Positions 42,442-51,730 are shown, counted from the first letter of the stretch. The stretch: DNA of 63,900 bases from JAKPCT01 sp029553165 (GCA_035359995.1 DAORZT010000008.1:1-63900); one strand, 5' to 3'. Translations and numbers: made by a program. The notes: generated from the sequence alone by a model not told the origin.

Positions 42442-43260
42442 TTGAAACTATTCAATAAATTGGAACGAAAGTTAAGTAAATTTGCGATCAAAAATTTGAT
42501 GACTTACATCATTGCATTTAACATCTTAGTCTTTATCTTGGAGTTTCTTTTTCCTCAAACGTTTGATATTTATAACCTATGTTTGGTCCCTGAATTGGTA
42601 CTCAAAGGTGAACTCTGGCGGTTAATCACCTTTATCTTTATCCCGCCCAGTTCACACCCACTTTTTATTATATTTGCGTTTTACTTTTATTATATGATCG
42701 GAATCACTCTCGAACAAGAATGGGGTACCTTCCGGTTTAATTTATTTTACTTTTTAGGAACTGCTGTAACGGCAATCGCCGCGTTATTGACCGGCAATAT
42801 TGCCACTTCATTTTACCTAAATCTCTCACTGTTTTTGGCATTTGCCACCCTCTATCCGAATTTCGAAATCCTGATCTTTTTCATAATTCCGGTAAAGATC
42901 AAGTATCTTGCAATGATCAATTGGATTTTCTTTGGATATATTATTTTATTCAGTCCTTCGATCCCCCAAAAAATATTTGTAGCAGCTTCACTCACCAATT
43001 ACTTTGTATTTTTTGGCAAAGATCTCTTATTAGCTATTAAACAACGCCGCACCGTATACAAAAAGCGGCAGCATTTCTATGGACAATTAACCAAGGAATC
43101 TGAAAAACCGTTTCATAAGTGTACCATCTGTGGTATCACCGAAAAAGACAACCCGAAGCTTGATTTCCGCTATTGTTCAAAATGCGCCGGTGATCACGAA
43201 TACTGTATGGAACACTTAAACAGTCATGAACACATCACAAATGATATTTCGAACCAATGA
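42442..43260 (+). CDS. Rhomboid-like membrane protein with C-terminal zinc-binding tail, probably not a protease
   Basis: 272 residues, about six membrane segments. The start (LMTYIIAFNILVFILEFL; VLKGELWRLITFIFIP; FYMIGITLEQEWGTFRFNLFYFLG) follows the rhomboid layout, but the catalytic GxSG and later His are absent (LNLSLFLAFATLYP occupies that place). The C-terminal 60 residues are cytosolic and carry CTIC, CSKC and a CMEHLNSHEH cluster, which suggests zinc binding. Such pseudo-rhomboids act in membrane protein recognition. TTG start after AAAAGGAG. The function is unknown. Confidence 0.82.
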   Translation: MKLFNKLERKLSKFAIKNLMTYIIAFNILVFILEFLFPQTFDIYNLCLVPELVLKGELWRLITFIFIPPSSHPLFIIFAFYFYYMIGITLEQEWGTFRFNLFYFLGTAVTAIAALLTGNIATSFYLNLSLFLAFATLYPNFEILIFFIIPVKIKYLAMINWIFFGYIILFSPSIPQKIFVAASLTNYFVFFGKDLLLAIKQRRTVYKKRQHFYGQLTKESEKPFHKCTICGITEKDNPKLDFRYCSKCAGDHEYCMEHLNSHEHITNDISNQ

Positions 43261-43305
43261 GCGTTCAGCCATTATCATAATTGATCAACAATTAAGGAGG
43301 CCAGA

Positions 43306-43773
43306 ATGAAATATACCGAAGCAGCAATTGGCAGAGTTTTTATTTTTCGATTAGAACACGGCGATCGAATACCCAATGTCATTGAAAAATTTGCAACCGA
43401 TCACAATATCAATATGGCTTCAGTCTTATTTTTAGGTGGAGCTGACACTGGCAGCAAAATTGTTGTCGGGCCAGCAGACGGTAATTCACCCCACCCGGTG
43501 CCAATGGTAACTGCTTTAAAGGGGACCAGTGAAGCCGTCGGAGTCGGAACATTAATCAGAAACGAAAGTAACATTCCGAAGCTTCATTTGCACGCGGCAT
43601 TTGGACGCGAGGAGCATACCACTTCCGGTTGTACCCGTGAAGGTGTTTTAATCTGGCAGATCGGCGAAGTGATCATTACGGAATTGCTGCCACAGAAGCT
43701 CACTACCAGAAAGATTAATCCTGCCACTAGTTTTGAATTACTGGAAATTGAGCCTGATTCCAATACAAACTAG
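43306..43773 (+). CDS. PPC (DUF296) domain protein
   Basis: 155 residues, one PPC domain: GRVFIFRLEHGDRIPNVIEKFATDHNI near the N-terminus, LHLHAAFGREEHTTSGCTREG with His residues for metal, and LLPQKLTTRK toward the end. In bacteria the domain occurs alone and its role is not settled. ATG after AAGGAGG. The stop codon lies in the stem of the following terminator. Third gene of the plus-strand group. Confidence 0.92.
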   Translation: MKYTEAAIGRVFIFRLEHGDRIPNVIEKFATDHNINMASVLFLGGADTGSKIVVGPADGNSPHPVPMVTALKGTSEAVGVGTLIRNESNIPKLHLHAAFGREEHTTSGCTREGVLIWQIGEVIITELLPQKLTTRKINPATSFELLEIEPDSNTN

Positions 43774-43795
43774 CATTAATCAGCTAGTTTTTTTT
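43767..43795 (+). terminator. Intrinsic terminator overlapping the PPC stop codon
   Basis: An AAACTAG/CTAGTTT hairpin followed by eight Ts on the plus strand; the TAG stop (43771-43773) is inside the left arm. Confidence 0.8.
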
Positions 43796-43836
43796 ATTTG
43801 ATTACTAATGTTTTAAGTTTCACTCTCGATTTTAAC

Positions 43837-44283
43837 TTAATTACCAATCAATATCGATTTTCCACTGAAGCCACAATGCTCATAAAAGGATTTGGCACCA
43901 TTCTCCCATAAATCGGTAGCTACCTCTAACCCCCGACAATGTCGCTCTTTAAGTTTCAACTTTACAAACTCAACCAATGATTTCCCTACACCCCGGCCAC
44001 GAAATTCTTCAGTAACTATCAACTCTTGAATACTGGCGATCTGACCAGAACGATGAAACACATCCAAATAATATAATGTAACAAATCCAATTACTTGTTC
44101 TTGAACATCGGCAACAAAAGCTTCCCGGTCTTGTTTTTCAAAAAAACTCTTGAAGATCCTGGCAAAGGTTTCTTCAGAACAATAATTACCCTTACCAATC
44201 AATTGGCGATACAAACGATAAATCGAATGATAATCCGTGTTTTGCATTGGACGGATATGTAAGCCAATAGGTAACCGCTTCAC
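43837..44283 (-). CDS. GNAT family N-acetyltransferase
   Basis: 148 residues. Motif A IVTEEFRGRGVGKSLVEFVKLKLKER and motif B (LEVATDLWENGAKSFYEHCGF) are typical of small GNATs. The start is unclear: GTG at 44283 has GGAGG 8 bases upstream; earlier GTG/TTG codons (44292, 44289) are too close to that site. Unpaired with other genes; substrate unknown. Confidence 0.9.
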   Translation of the reverse strand: MKRLPIGLHIRPMQNTDYHSIYRLYRQLIGKGNYCSEETFARIFKSFFEKQDREAFVADVQEQVIGFVTLYYLDVFHRSGQIASIQELIVTEEFRGRGVGKSLVEFVKLKLKERHCRGLEVATDLWENGAKSFYEHCGFSGKSILIGN

Positions 44284-44446
44284 CCTCAACACCTCCTCTG
44301 TTAATTATGAGCATTTTATTTCCCAGCTAGAACCGTTCTTATATAATATATTATCGTCAATTTGTAATATTTTTGCACTACTTTTTAAAAATGCAATATT
44401 TTTAATCTTTACTAGTCTGAATAATATTATATTGGATTTTGACATC

Positions 44447-44475
44447 AAAAAACGCCCTTTGTTACAAGGGCGTTT
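44447..44475 (-). terminator. Intrinsic terminator after paaK
   Basis: An AACGCCCTT/AAGGGCGTT stem followed by TTTTTTG on the minus strand, next to the paaK stop. Confidence 0.85.
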
Positions 44476-44481
44476 TCAACT

Positions 44482-45777
44482 CTAAAATTTACGGTTATCA
44501 ATTACTCGTTTTGCCTTACCAATACTCCGTTCAATGCTCTTTGGTTCAACCAATTTTACTTTCACACTGATATTCAATAAAGAGTCAATCTTACGTTTGA
44601 TCTTTTCGGTTAGGTCCTCAAGATCTCTAAGATTTCCGGTAAAGATATGCTCCGGTACTTCGACTCGGACTTCCAGCGTATCCAGATGACCAACGCGGTC
44701 AACTATTAATAGATAGTGGGGTTCGACCTCTTCAATCTCCATTAAGACACTTTCAATCTGCGATGGGAAGACGTTGACCCCCCGAATAATCAGCATATCA
44801 TCGTTTCGTCCCAAAGTTTTCCGCATCCGGACCATCGTCCTGCCACATTGGCATTTCTCATAATTGAGTGCAGTAATATCACGGGTCCGATATCTAATGA
44901 TTGGTAGCGCTTCTTTGGTCATTGCCGTCAGTACCAGCTCACCCTCTTCACCTGGGCCTTTGACTTCGCCGGTCTCCGGATCGATAATCTCCGGAATAAA
45001 ATGATCTTCAGCAATATGCAGCCCTGAACAGTATGTACATTCACCCGAAACTCCGGGGCCCATGACTTCGCTCAAACCATAGTTATCAGTCGCAATAATA
45101 TTCCAGGCTTTTTCAAGCTCTTTTCGCATATTTTCCGACCAGGGTTCGGCTCCAAATAAACCAACCCGCAGTTTTAAGTCATCCACCATGTTAAGTTCTT
45201 GGGCAATCTCAGCCATATATAAAGCATAAGATGGAGTTGCCACTAAAACAGTACTCCCAAAATCCTTCATGATCTTGATTTGCCGTTCCGTATTGCCACT
45301 CGAAACCGGAATTACAGTTGCTCCAACCCGTTCCATCCCATAATGAAGTCCAAATCCTCCGGTAAACAAGCCATATCCAAAAGAAATCTGGACAATATCT
45401 TCACTGGTCACTCCGGCTGCAGTAATAAAGCGGGATGCCAAATTCGACCATGTTACCAAATCATTTTTGGTATAACCAACCACAGTAGGAATTCCGGTAG
45501 TCCCGGATGAGGAATGAATCCGCACAATCTCTTTCATTGGAACTGCGAACATCCCATAAGGATAATTGTCACGCAGATCGTTTTTGACGGTGAAAGGCAG
45601 TTTGGCAAGATCCTCCAAGTGTTTGATATCACCGGGTTTTACTCCAACTTCATCAAACTTCCTTCTATAGAAAGGCACTTGATTATAAACCCGTTCAACT
45701 ACCTTTTGCAACCGTTCCAACTGTAACTTACGTAATTCGTTACGTTCCATGCACTCAAATTGTGGTTCCCAAATCAT
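44482..45777 (-). CDS. paaK: Phenylacetate-CoA ligase
   Basis: 431 residues of the ANL superfamily. The AMP-binding P-loop is SSSGTTGIPTVVG near residue 95, followed by LFGAEPWSENMRKELE, DNYGLSEVMGPGVSGEC and the C-terminal RTLGRNDDMLIIRGVNVFPSQIE. It activates phenylacetate or a related aryl acid to its CoA thioester with ATP. In anaerobic Bacillota it commonly serves 2-oxoacid or arylacetate metabolism rather than aerobic breakdown. It follows a sodium symporter by 24 bases, which suggests an uptake-activation pair. Confidence 0.94.
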   Translation of the reverse strand: MIWEPQFECMERNELRKLQLERLQKVVERVYNQVPFYRRKFDEVGVKPGDIKHLEDLAKLPFTVKNDLRDNYPYGMFAVPMKEIVRIHSSSGTTGIPTVVGYTKNDLVTWSNLASRFITAAGVTSEDIVQISFGYGLFTGGFGLHYGMERVGATVIPVSSGNTERQIKIMKDFGSTVLVATPSYALYMAEIAQELNMVDDLKLRVGLFGAEPWSENMRKELEKAWNIIATDNYGLSEVMGPGVSGECTYCSGLHIAEDHFIPEIIDPETGEVKGPGEEGELVLTAMTKEALPIIRYRTRDITALNYEKCQCGRTMVRMRKTLGRNDDMLIIRGVNVFPSQIESVLMEIEEVEPHYLLIVDRVGHLDTLEVRVEVPEHIFTGNLRDLEDLTEKIKRKIDSLLNISVKVKLVEPKSIERSIGKAKRVIDNRKF

Positions 45778-45801
45778 AACCCATTCTTCTCCTTATAATT
45801 T

Positions 45802-47325
45802 TTATCCGGCCATCTCTTCTAAATCGTCACCAACCTGATCAGTCTCGGACACACCAAAAACCCGTTCCAAATGACCGGTGTCAAACTTCTTTGTAACTAA
45901 ACTTACTACCGGAACAACCAACATTGGAATAATCATTGCACTTATACTGATTAGTGGGGCGATCTTTTCATCAGGAAAGATCCGGCTACCTACAACCGAA
46001 ACTACAATTCCGGTTATTAATCCGGCCCAAGCGCCACTTTTAGTAGTGTTCTTCCAAAACAGTCCATAGAGATATGGGGCTAAAAACGCTCCGGAGATCG
46101 TCCCCCATGACAAACTCATCAGTTTGATTATTAAATCAGACTTGGAGATCGCCACCCCAATTGAACAGAGAATAAAGATTCCACAAAAGATTCTTAAAAT
46201 AGTTACTGAATGTTTCTTGTCCAACTTCGGGAAGAAAACTCCCTGGAGCAGGTCAATTGTTAAGGCCGAACTGGCTACCAATACTAATGATGATAAGGTG
46301 GACATCGAAGCCGACAATACCAATAATAAGATGATTATTAATAAAAATTCCGGCATCGTCTGTTCAAGTAATTTTGGAATCAAAGCATTAAATTCCGGAT
46401 TACCAGCTGCATTTAGTGGAACTGCATCAAAGAACAGATGCACGGTTGAGCCGACTAAATAAGCTGCACCGGCAACAATCAACGCAAACAGCGAAGCCAC
46501 TATTGTCGCCGTTTTAATTACTTGTTCATTTTTAATAGCATAAAATTTCTGGACCATCTGCGGCATTCCCCAAGCTCCCAAGCTGGTCATTAGTACTAAA
46601 CCCAACATTCCTGACCAGTTCTTCGGGATTACCTGAGTTAAACCAGGATCAATCTTGGAGAGATTGGTCAACCAGCCACTGAAACCACCCACTTCAGGTT
46701 GATTAAAGATACAACCGATCATCAGTACCGTTCCAACCAGCATAATCAGGCCTTGAATAAAATCTGTCAGGGCGACTGCAAAGTAACCACCTAAGATCAG
46801 ATAAACTCCAGTTATTAAAATCATTACAATCAACGAAAGCTGGTAATCGATCTTGAGGACATTTTCAAAGAGGAATCCTAATCCCGTAAACACCGAACCA
46901 CAGTATGGGATTAGAAAAATGAAGATCAAAGCAGCTGAAACAATCTTGAGCCATTTTGATTGATAACGGGCTTCTAAAAATTCGGGCATTGTCATCGCAT
47001 CCAAATTGGTGGTCATCGCTCTGGTACGACGTGCCAGTAGCTTCCACGCTAACCAACTGCCAACAATGGTATTGCCAATCGCAATCCACAACGTGGAAAT
47101 ACCATAACCCCATCCTAACTTACCGGCATATCCGATGAAAATAACTGCCGAAAAGTAGGATGTACCATAAGCAAATGCCGAAATCCAAGGACCGACATCT
47201 CTCCCGCCTAAAAAGAAGTCTGATGCTGTCTTCGTACGACGCATCGCATAAATACCGATTCCAATCATTACTGCTACAAACGCGAAAATTGCTGCCCAAC
47301 GAAATAATACCAGACCCACTTTCAA
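45802..47325 (-). CDS. Sodium:solute symporter (SSS family)
   Basis: About 507 residues with 13 predicted membrane segments. SSS features are the early IGIYAMRRTKTASDFFLGGRDVGPW, a PEFLEARYQ stretch and YCGSVFTGLGFLFE, and a central LILGGYFAVALTDFIQGLIML. It imports an organic solute with Na+ through the cytoplasmic membrane. Pairing with paaK suggests an aryl or carboxylic acid, by inference. The start is uncertain: TTG at 47325 has GGGAGG 4 bases before it; ATG at 47340 has none. Confidence 0.92.
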   Translation of the reverse strand: MKVGLVLFRWAAIFAFVAVMIGIGIYAMRRTKTASDFFLGGRDVGPWISAFAYGTSYFSAVIFIGYAGKLGWGYGISTLWIAIGNTIVGSWLAWKLLARRTRAMTTNLDAMTMPEFLEARYQSKWLKIVSAALIFIFLIPYCGSVFTGLGFLFENVLKIDYQLSLIVMILITGVYLILGGYFAVALTDFIQGLIMLVGTVLMIGCIFNQPEVGGFSGWLTNLSKIDPGLTQVIPKNWSGMLGLVLMTSLGAWGMPQMVQKFYAIKNEQVIKTATIVASLFALIVAGAAYLVGSTVHLFFDAVPLNAAGNPEFNALIPKLLEQTMPEFLLIIILLLVLSASMSTLSSLVLVASSALTIDLLQGVFFPKLDKKHSVTILRIFCGIFILCSIGVAISKSDLIIKLMSLSWGTISGAFLAPYLYGLFWKNTTKSGAWAGLITGIVVSVVGSRIFPDEKIAPLISISAMIIPMLVVPVVSLVTKKFDTGHLERVFGVSETDQVGDDLEEMAG

Positions 47326-47460
47326 CCATCCTCCCGTCATATACCATTCTGCAGATCCCTACCCGTAGTACCATCAACTTCATTCTTGATGACACAAAAT
47401 CCATCATAAAATTCGACACCTGTATCTCTTTTCCTCTTTTAAAATTATAAATCCAAACAC

Positions 47461-47484
47461 AAAAAAACCTCCCTTAAGGAGGAT
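47461..47484 (-). terminator. Intrinsic terminator after tRNA-Arg
   Basis: A CCTCC-TTAA-GGGAGG hairpin followed by TTTTTTTG on the minus strand, about 23 bases past the tRNA end. Confidence 0.8.
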
Positions 47485-47506
47485 TATTGTTAATTTATAT
47501 AATAAA

Positions 47507-47581
47507 TGGTGCGCCCGACAGGAATCGAACCTGTGCACCTGGCTCCGGAGGCCAGTGCTCTATCCCCTGAGCTACGGGCGC
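47507..47581 (-). tRNA. tRNA-Arg (anticodon CCG)
   Basis: Complete cloverleaf on the minus strand, acceptor GCGCCCG/CGGGCGC, discriminator A, encoded CCA, anticodon loop CTCCGGA. It has its own promoter and terminator. Confidence 0.96.
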
Positions 47582-47595
47582 AAGACTGCATTAGT

Positions 47596-47624
47596 ATTTT
47601 ACAATATTCCATTCATTTTGGCAA
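47596..47624 (-). promoter_or_regulatory. Promoter of tRNA-Arg
   Basis: Minus-strand TTGCCA (47619-47624) and TAAAAT (47596-47601) with a 17-base spacer. Confidence 0.65.
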
Positions 47625-47669
47625 TACCAAGATTAAACCAACCCTGTTAGATGATAGAAAAGCAGAAAC

Positions 47670-48407
47670 TTATTTTGGAGTAAACGCAATAAACTCTTCA
47701 ACCATCTTTATCTGTCCTTCAGTTACCGGGCTGACGTCATGAAATAACGGGCTATCCCAACCAAGTTTCTTCCATTTATTCTCCGCCAAACTATTATAGG
47801 GTAAAATCTCCACTTTCTGAAGATTGGGTAATCCGGAAACAATCCTACGTAACTCTGCTAAAGCATCAGGCTGGTTAGTCCAGCCAGGAATCAAAACATA
47901 GCGTAACCAGAGCGGAATCTTTAATTCTGCCAAACTTTCAAGGTTATCCATTACTGCCTCTAACCGACACCGCGAAACTGACTCGGGAGCAAGCGGGTGT
48001 TTAATCGAGAACAATACTAAATCAAAATTCTTCGCAACCTTAATAAACTGCTCCCGGGTTCCCCAACCAGAAGTATCTAAAGCAACATGCCATCCTTCGT
48101 CACGCGCTTTCTGTGCCAGTTCGATAGTGAAGTCCGGTTGAAATAATGGTTCCCCGCCACTGATTGTCAACCCTTTCGAACTTAAGAAAGGACGAAAACG
48201 TTCCAACCGGCGCAATAATTGATCAACCTCAATTACTTCTCCACCATCTCGATCCCAAGAATCAGGATTATGACAGAATAGACAACTAACTGGACAACCC
48301 TGTAAAAAGACTACTGAACGTGTTCCGGGGCCATCGACTGTGCTAAAACTCTGGATCTGTTGAATTCTTCCTGAGCCCAAATTAATCACTCCACTGGTGG
48401 TCATCAA
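47670..48407 (-). CDS. pflA: Pyruvate formate-lyase activating enzyme
   Basis: 245 residues, a radical SAM protein with the cluster motif GCPVSCLFCHNPDSW (CxxxCxxC) near residue 35 and the GGEPL motif near residue 85, as in PflA. It uses S-adenosylmethionine and a 4Fe-4S cluster to create the glycyl radical on PflB. The start ATG has only a weak ribosome site; 32 bases from the pflB stop, so cotranscribed under the ZTP riboswitch. Confidence 0.95.
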   Translation of the reverse strand: MMTTSGVINLGSGRIQQIQSFSTVDGPGTRSVVFLQGCPVSCLFCHNPDSWDRDGGEVIEVDQLLRRLERFRPFLSSKGLTISGGEPLFQPDFTIELAQKARDEGWHVALDTSGWGTREQFIKVAKNFDLVLFSIKHPLAPESVSRCRLEAVMDNLESLAELKIPLWLRYVLIPGWTNQPDALAELRRIVSGLPNLQKVEILPYNSLAENKWKKLGWDSPLFHDVSPVTEGQIKMVEEFIAFTPK

Positions 48408-48439
48408 GCACTTAACCGATCAACCACTGAAACTTTGTC

Positions 48440-50659
48440 TTACATCCGTTCGTGAATCGTACGTTCAATCACTTCCAACTGTTGTTCCTTACTCAACTTA
48501 ATAAAGTGGACTGCATAACCGGAAACTCTGATTGTCAAATTAGGATATAATTCCGGATGTTCCATCGCATCAATTAGTGTTTCGCGACTATAGACATTAA
48601 CATTGATATGATGTCCGCCAGAAGTGAAGTAGCCATCGATCAAACTGATTAAATTTTTAGTCCGTTCGCTTTGATTACTGCCTAAAGCCCTCGGAGTTAT
48701 TGAAAAAGTATAAGAAATACCGTCACGACAAATATCATAGGGTAACTTAGCTACCGAACGCATCGCGGCAACTACTCCGGTCAGCTCACGACCATGCATT
48801 GGGTTGGCTCCCGGTGCAAATGGTTTGCCAGCTTCCCGTCCGTCAGGCGTAGGACCGGTTTTCTTACCATAGACCACATTTGAAGTAATCGTCAGTACCG
48901 ACATTGTTGGAATCGCATTACGATAAATCGGTTGTTCTGAAAGTGAATTAAAGAAATAACGTAATACTCTTACCGCCAATCCGTCAACCCGATCATCGTC
49001 GTTACCAAAGCACGGAAATTGACCATCAATTTGGAATCCAGTGGCAATTCCTCTTTCATCCCGGATCACTTTAACCCGGTTGTATTTAATTGCACTAAGC
49101 GAATCAGCGACAACTGATAGACCTGCCACCCCAAACGCCATATGACGGTGCGGTTTGGAATCGATTAAAGCCATCTGGACCCGTTCGTAGTTATATTTAT
49201 CATGCATATAATGGATGCAATTCATTGTCCGGCTGTACAAGACCGATAACCAGGTCAAGACTTTTTCATAATTGCTCCAAACCTGATCCCATTCCAAATA
49301 GTCACCTTGCAATTGAGGTACCTCAACGACCGAATCTCCGGTAAGCTCATCTTTACCACCGTTAATTGCTAATAACAACGCCTTGGCCAGATTGACCCGC
49401 GCACCGAAAAACTGCATATCCTTCCCCAATCTGGTAGCTGAAACGCAACAAGAGATGGCGTAATCGTCACCAAAGATCGGCCGCATCAAATCATCATTCT
49501 CGAACTGGAGCGAAGAAGTCTCAATTGCCATCTCGGCACAAAAATCCTTAAATGCTTTTGGTAGCCTTGGACTCCATAAAACGGTTAAATTCGGTTCAGG
49601 TGAAGTACCTAAATTACGTAATGTCTGTAACCAGCGATAGTCAGTCTTTGTAACCAATGGCCTTCCATCCTCAGCCATTCCTCCTAAAGACTCCGTAATC
49701 CAAGTAGGATCACCGGCAAATAACTCATCATATTCAGGAGTACGCAAATGACGCACTAATCTTAGCTTAATCGTCATTTGATCGATCAATTCCTGCGCTT
49801 CTGTCTCAGTAATTGTGCCTTCTTCCAGATCCCTTTGGATATAAATATCAAGAAACGGACTGGTATGACCGAATGACATCGCCGCTCCGTTTTGTTCTTT
49901 AACGGCACAGAGATAAGCCATATATAACCATTGGACAGCTTCTTTGGCATTTAAAGCGGGACGGGAAATATCACACCCATAAGCTTTCCCCAGTTCCGCC
50001 ATTCTTTCTAAAGCACGGACCTGGTCAGCAATGTCTTCTCGAAGATGAATCGTCGTATCGTCAATATTATCCAACTCATATAAATCTTTCTTCTTCTGTT
50101 CCATCAAATAAGCAGTACCATAGAGAGGGACCCGCCGGTAATCACCAATAAGCCGGCCCCGGCCATATGCATCCGGAAGCCCGGTTATGATTCCAAGACT
50201 ACGCGCCTGACGCATTGCCGGTGTATAAATCCTAAAGATCGCTTCATTTTGAGTACGTCGATAGCGAGTGAAGATCTTGGCCATCGTTTTATCAGGCTCG
50301 ACTCCCCTTGCTTTACAGGCAGCTTCGACCATTCGCCACCCACCCCAGGGGTTAACCATTCGCTTTAAAGGTTCATCAGTCTGTAATCCGAAAATTACTT
50401 CGTTCTCTTGATCAATATAGCCTGGTGGCCAAGCGGTGATCCCAGCCACTCTTTTGGTGTCAATCTTTAAGACGCCACCGGCTTGCCGTTCTTCTTCCAT
50501 TAAATCCTGACACTTCTGCCACAACCGCTTAGTCCTTTCGGAAGCTCCTGCCAAAAAAGAGGCGTCTCCATAATATGGTTGATAATTATCCCGGACAAAT
50601 TCTGCAACATCAATTCTGCTCCGCCATACTTCTCCTTTAAAACTCCGCCATGGATCCAT
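48440..50659 (-). CDS. pflB: Formate C-acetyltransferase (pyruvate formate-lyase)
   Basis: 739 residues. The two active-site Cys are in AISCCVSATRLG near residue 395, and the glycyl radical loop is RVSGYAVHFIKLS near the C-terminus. It splits pyruvate with CoA into acetyl-CoA and formate under anaerobic conditions, in the cytosol. I use the ATG at 50659 after GGAGGAG; the frame opens 8 codons earlier. A ZTP riboswitch in its leader links expression to one-carbon (formyl-tetrahydrofolate) status, since formate feeds that pool. Confidence 0.97.
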   Translation of the reverse strand: MDPWRSFKGEVWRSRIDVAEFVRDNYQPYYGDASFLAGASERTKRLWQKCQDLMEEERQAGGVLKIDTKRVAGITAWPPGYIDQENEVIFGLQTDEPLKRMVNPWGGWRMVEAACKARGVEPDKTMAKIFTRYRRTQNEAIFRIYTPAMRQARSLGIITGLPDAYGRGRLIGDYRRVPLYGTAYLMEQKKKDLYELDNIDDTTIHLREDIADQVRALERMAELGKAYGCDISRPALNAKEAVQWLYMAYLCAVKEQNGAAMSFGHTSPFLDIYIQRDLEEGTITETEAQELIDQMTIKLRLVRHLRTPEYDELFAGDPTWITESLGGMAEDGRPLVTKTDYRWLQTLRNLGTSPEPNLTVLWSPRLPKAFKDFCAEMAIETSSLQFENDDLMRPIFGDDYAISCCVSATRLGKDMQFFGARVNLAKALLLAINGGKDELTGDSVVEVPQLQGDYLEWDQVWSNYEKVLTWLSVLYSRTMNCIHYMHDKYNYERVQMALIDSKPHRHMAFGVAGLSVVADSLSAIKYNRVKVIRDERGIATGFQIDGQFPCFGNDDDRVDGLAVRVLRYFFNSLSEQPIYRNAIPTMSVLTITSNVVYGKKTGPTPDGREAGKPFAPGANPMHGRELTGVVAAMRSVAKLPYDICRDGISYTFSITPRALGSNQSERTKNLISLIDGYFTSGGHHINVNVYSRETLIDAMEHPELYPNLTIRVSGYAVHFIKLSKEQQLEVIERTIHERM

Positions 50660-50720
50660 AGTGTTCTCCTCCAATCGCTTCATTTCTTAAAAGGATATGC
50701 CTGCTAGCTTCCTTATATAA

Positions 50721-50822
50721 AACAAAAACCACCCAGGCATATTCTGCCCAGGCGGTCGGCAATTCTTACCCCGTACTCCCCAGTGGTTTAATCCACTTAT
50801 CCGCCAGTCATACGGTTATCTA
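50721..50822 (-). promoter_or_regulatory. ZTP riboswitch (pfl motif) controlling pflB-pflA
   Basis: On the minus strand the aptamer reads CCGTATGACTGGCGG, then a GTGG-ATTAAA-CCAC hairpin, TGGGGAGTACGG, and after a linker GCCGACCGCCTGGGCA, the conserved core of the pfl/ZTP class. CCGTA and TACGG close the first domain. The last aptamer segment also forms one arm of a terminator (CCGCCTGGGCA with TGCCTGGGTGG, then TTTTTGTTTT). ZTP/ZMP binding should prevent termination and raise pfl expression when 10-formyltetrahydrofolate is short. Confidence 0.92.
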
Positions 50823-50943
50823 CTTTGATTATAACCCAAAAAATAAAAGAGTCAAGTCCGACTCAAGGGTTTAAGGAAAAATTAATTATTAGTATAACCA
50901 AGATCAATTCTCCTCTTTTTTACTGCCAAAAAATCGGATATAA

Positions 50944-50957
50944 TTAGAATGTTCTAA
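50944..50957. promoter_or_regulatory. Short palindrome at the expected start of transcription
   Basis: TTAGAA-TG-TTCTAA overlaps the region just after a TATAAT (50938-50943) and 20 bases before the ATG at 50978. Possible operator; no regulator is known. Confidence 0.35.
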
Positions 50958-50977
50958 ATGAAATTAGGAGAAAAAAG

Positions 50978-51730
50978 ATGGCTGAACAATCCAAAGTCCG
51001 TTATTGGGAAATCGACACCTTACGCGGGATCGCCATTATCATGATGATTATCTATCATGGATTAGTCGATGTTGAGTTAGTATCAGGTATCTACCTGCCA
51101 CTGACTACGGGCTTCTGGAAGTATTTCCAAACGGTTACGGCTGCTCTGTTTCTGATGATTTCCGGAACATCATTGGTATTAAGCACTTCAAACCTCAAAT
51201 CTCCCAATGAACTGGTAACCAAATTACTAAAGCGGGGGACAAAAATCTTCTCTTTCGGGATCATCATCACTATCGTCACCAAGATTGCCCTTGGTAACAG
51301 CTTTATCATCTTCGGCATTTTACATCTGATGGGATTGGCTACTATTATCGCAATCCCGCTGCTCCGTCTGGAATATACCAATCTTGTCGCCGGAATAGCA
51401 ATGATCCTGATCGGCAATTACCTTGATCAACAAACATTTCCCTTTTCATACCTGCTGTGGCTCGGTTTTATCCCCCGAGGCTTCAGCAGTTTTGATTATT
51501 TCCCTCTTTTACCATGGTTTGGTTATTATCTGATCGGTATCTTTCTTGGCAACAAATTATTTGCCAGCAAAGATAAACCATACCAACTGTTGCCTTCCAA
51601 ATTATCTAACTTTTCGCTAATCAGATTGTTATCGTTTTTAGGAAAGAACTCTCTGGTAATTTATTTACTCCACCAACCGTTATTACTGGCGATGATCGCT
51701 CTATTCTTCTTTATTTTTCCCTTAAACTAA
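50978..51730 (+). CDS. DUF1624/HGSNAT-like membrane protein
   Basis: 250 residues, about seven membrane segments. It opens RYWEIDTLRGIAIIMMIIYHGLVD, the DUF1624 (heparan-alpha-glucosaminide N-acetyltransferase catalytic) signature with R-G-x-A and a membrane His, and continues with LLPWFGYYLIGIFLG and FLGKNSLVIYLLHQPLL, as in acyltransferase-3-type proteins. It may transfer acyl groups to glycans at the membrane. Its stop overlaps the next, convergent gene by 4 bases. Confidence 0.88.
   Translation: MAEQSKVRYWEIDTLRGIAIIMMIIYHGLVDVELVSGIYLPLTTGFWKYFQTVTAALFLMISGTSLVLSTSNLKSPNELVTKLLKRGTKIFSFGIIITIVTKIALGNSFIIFGILHLMGLATIIAIPLLRLEYTNLVAGIAMILIGNYLDQQTFPFSYLLWLGFIPRGFSSFDYFPLLPWFGYYLIGIFLGNKLFASKDKPYQLLPSKLSNFSLIRLLSFLGKNSLVIYLLHQPLLLAMIALFFFIFPLN

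Noticed and set aside
47120..47419. Minus-strand frame of 99 codons overlapping the symporter start
   Set aside because: It overlaps the conserved N-terminus of the symporter in another frame and shows no protein family pattern.
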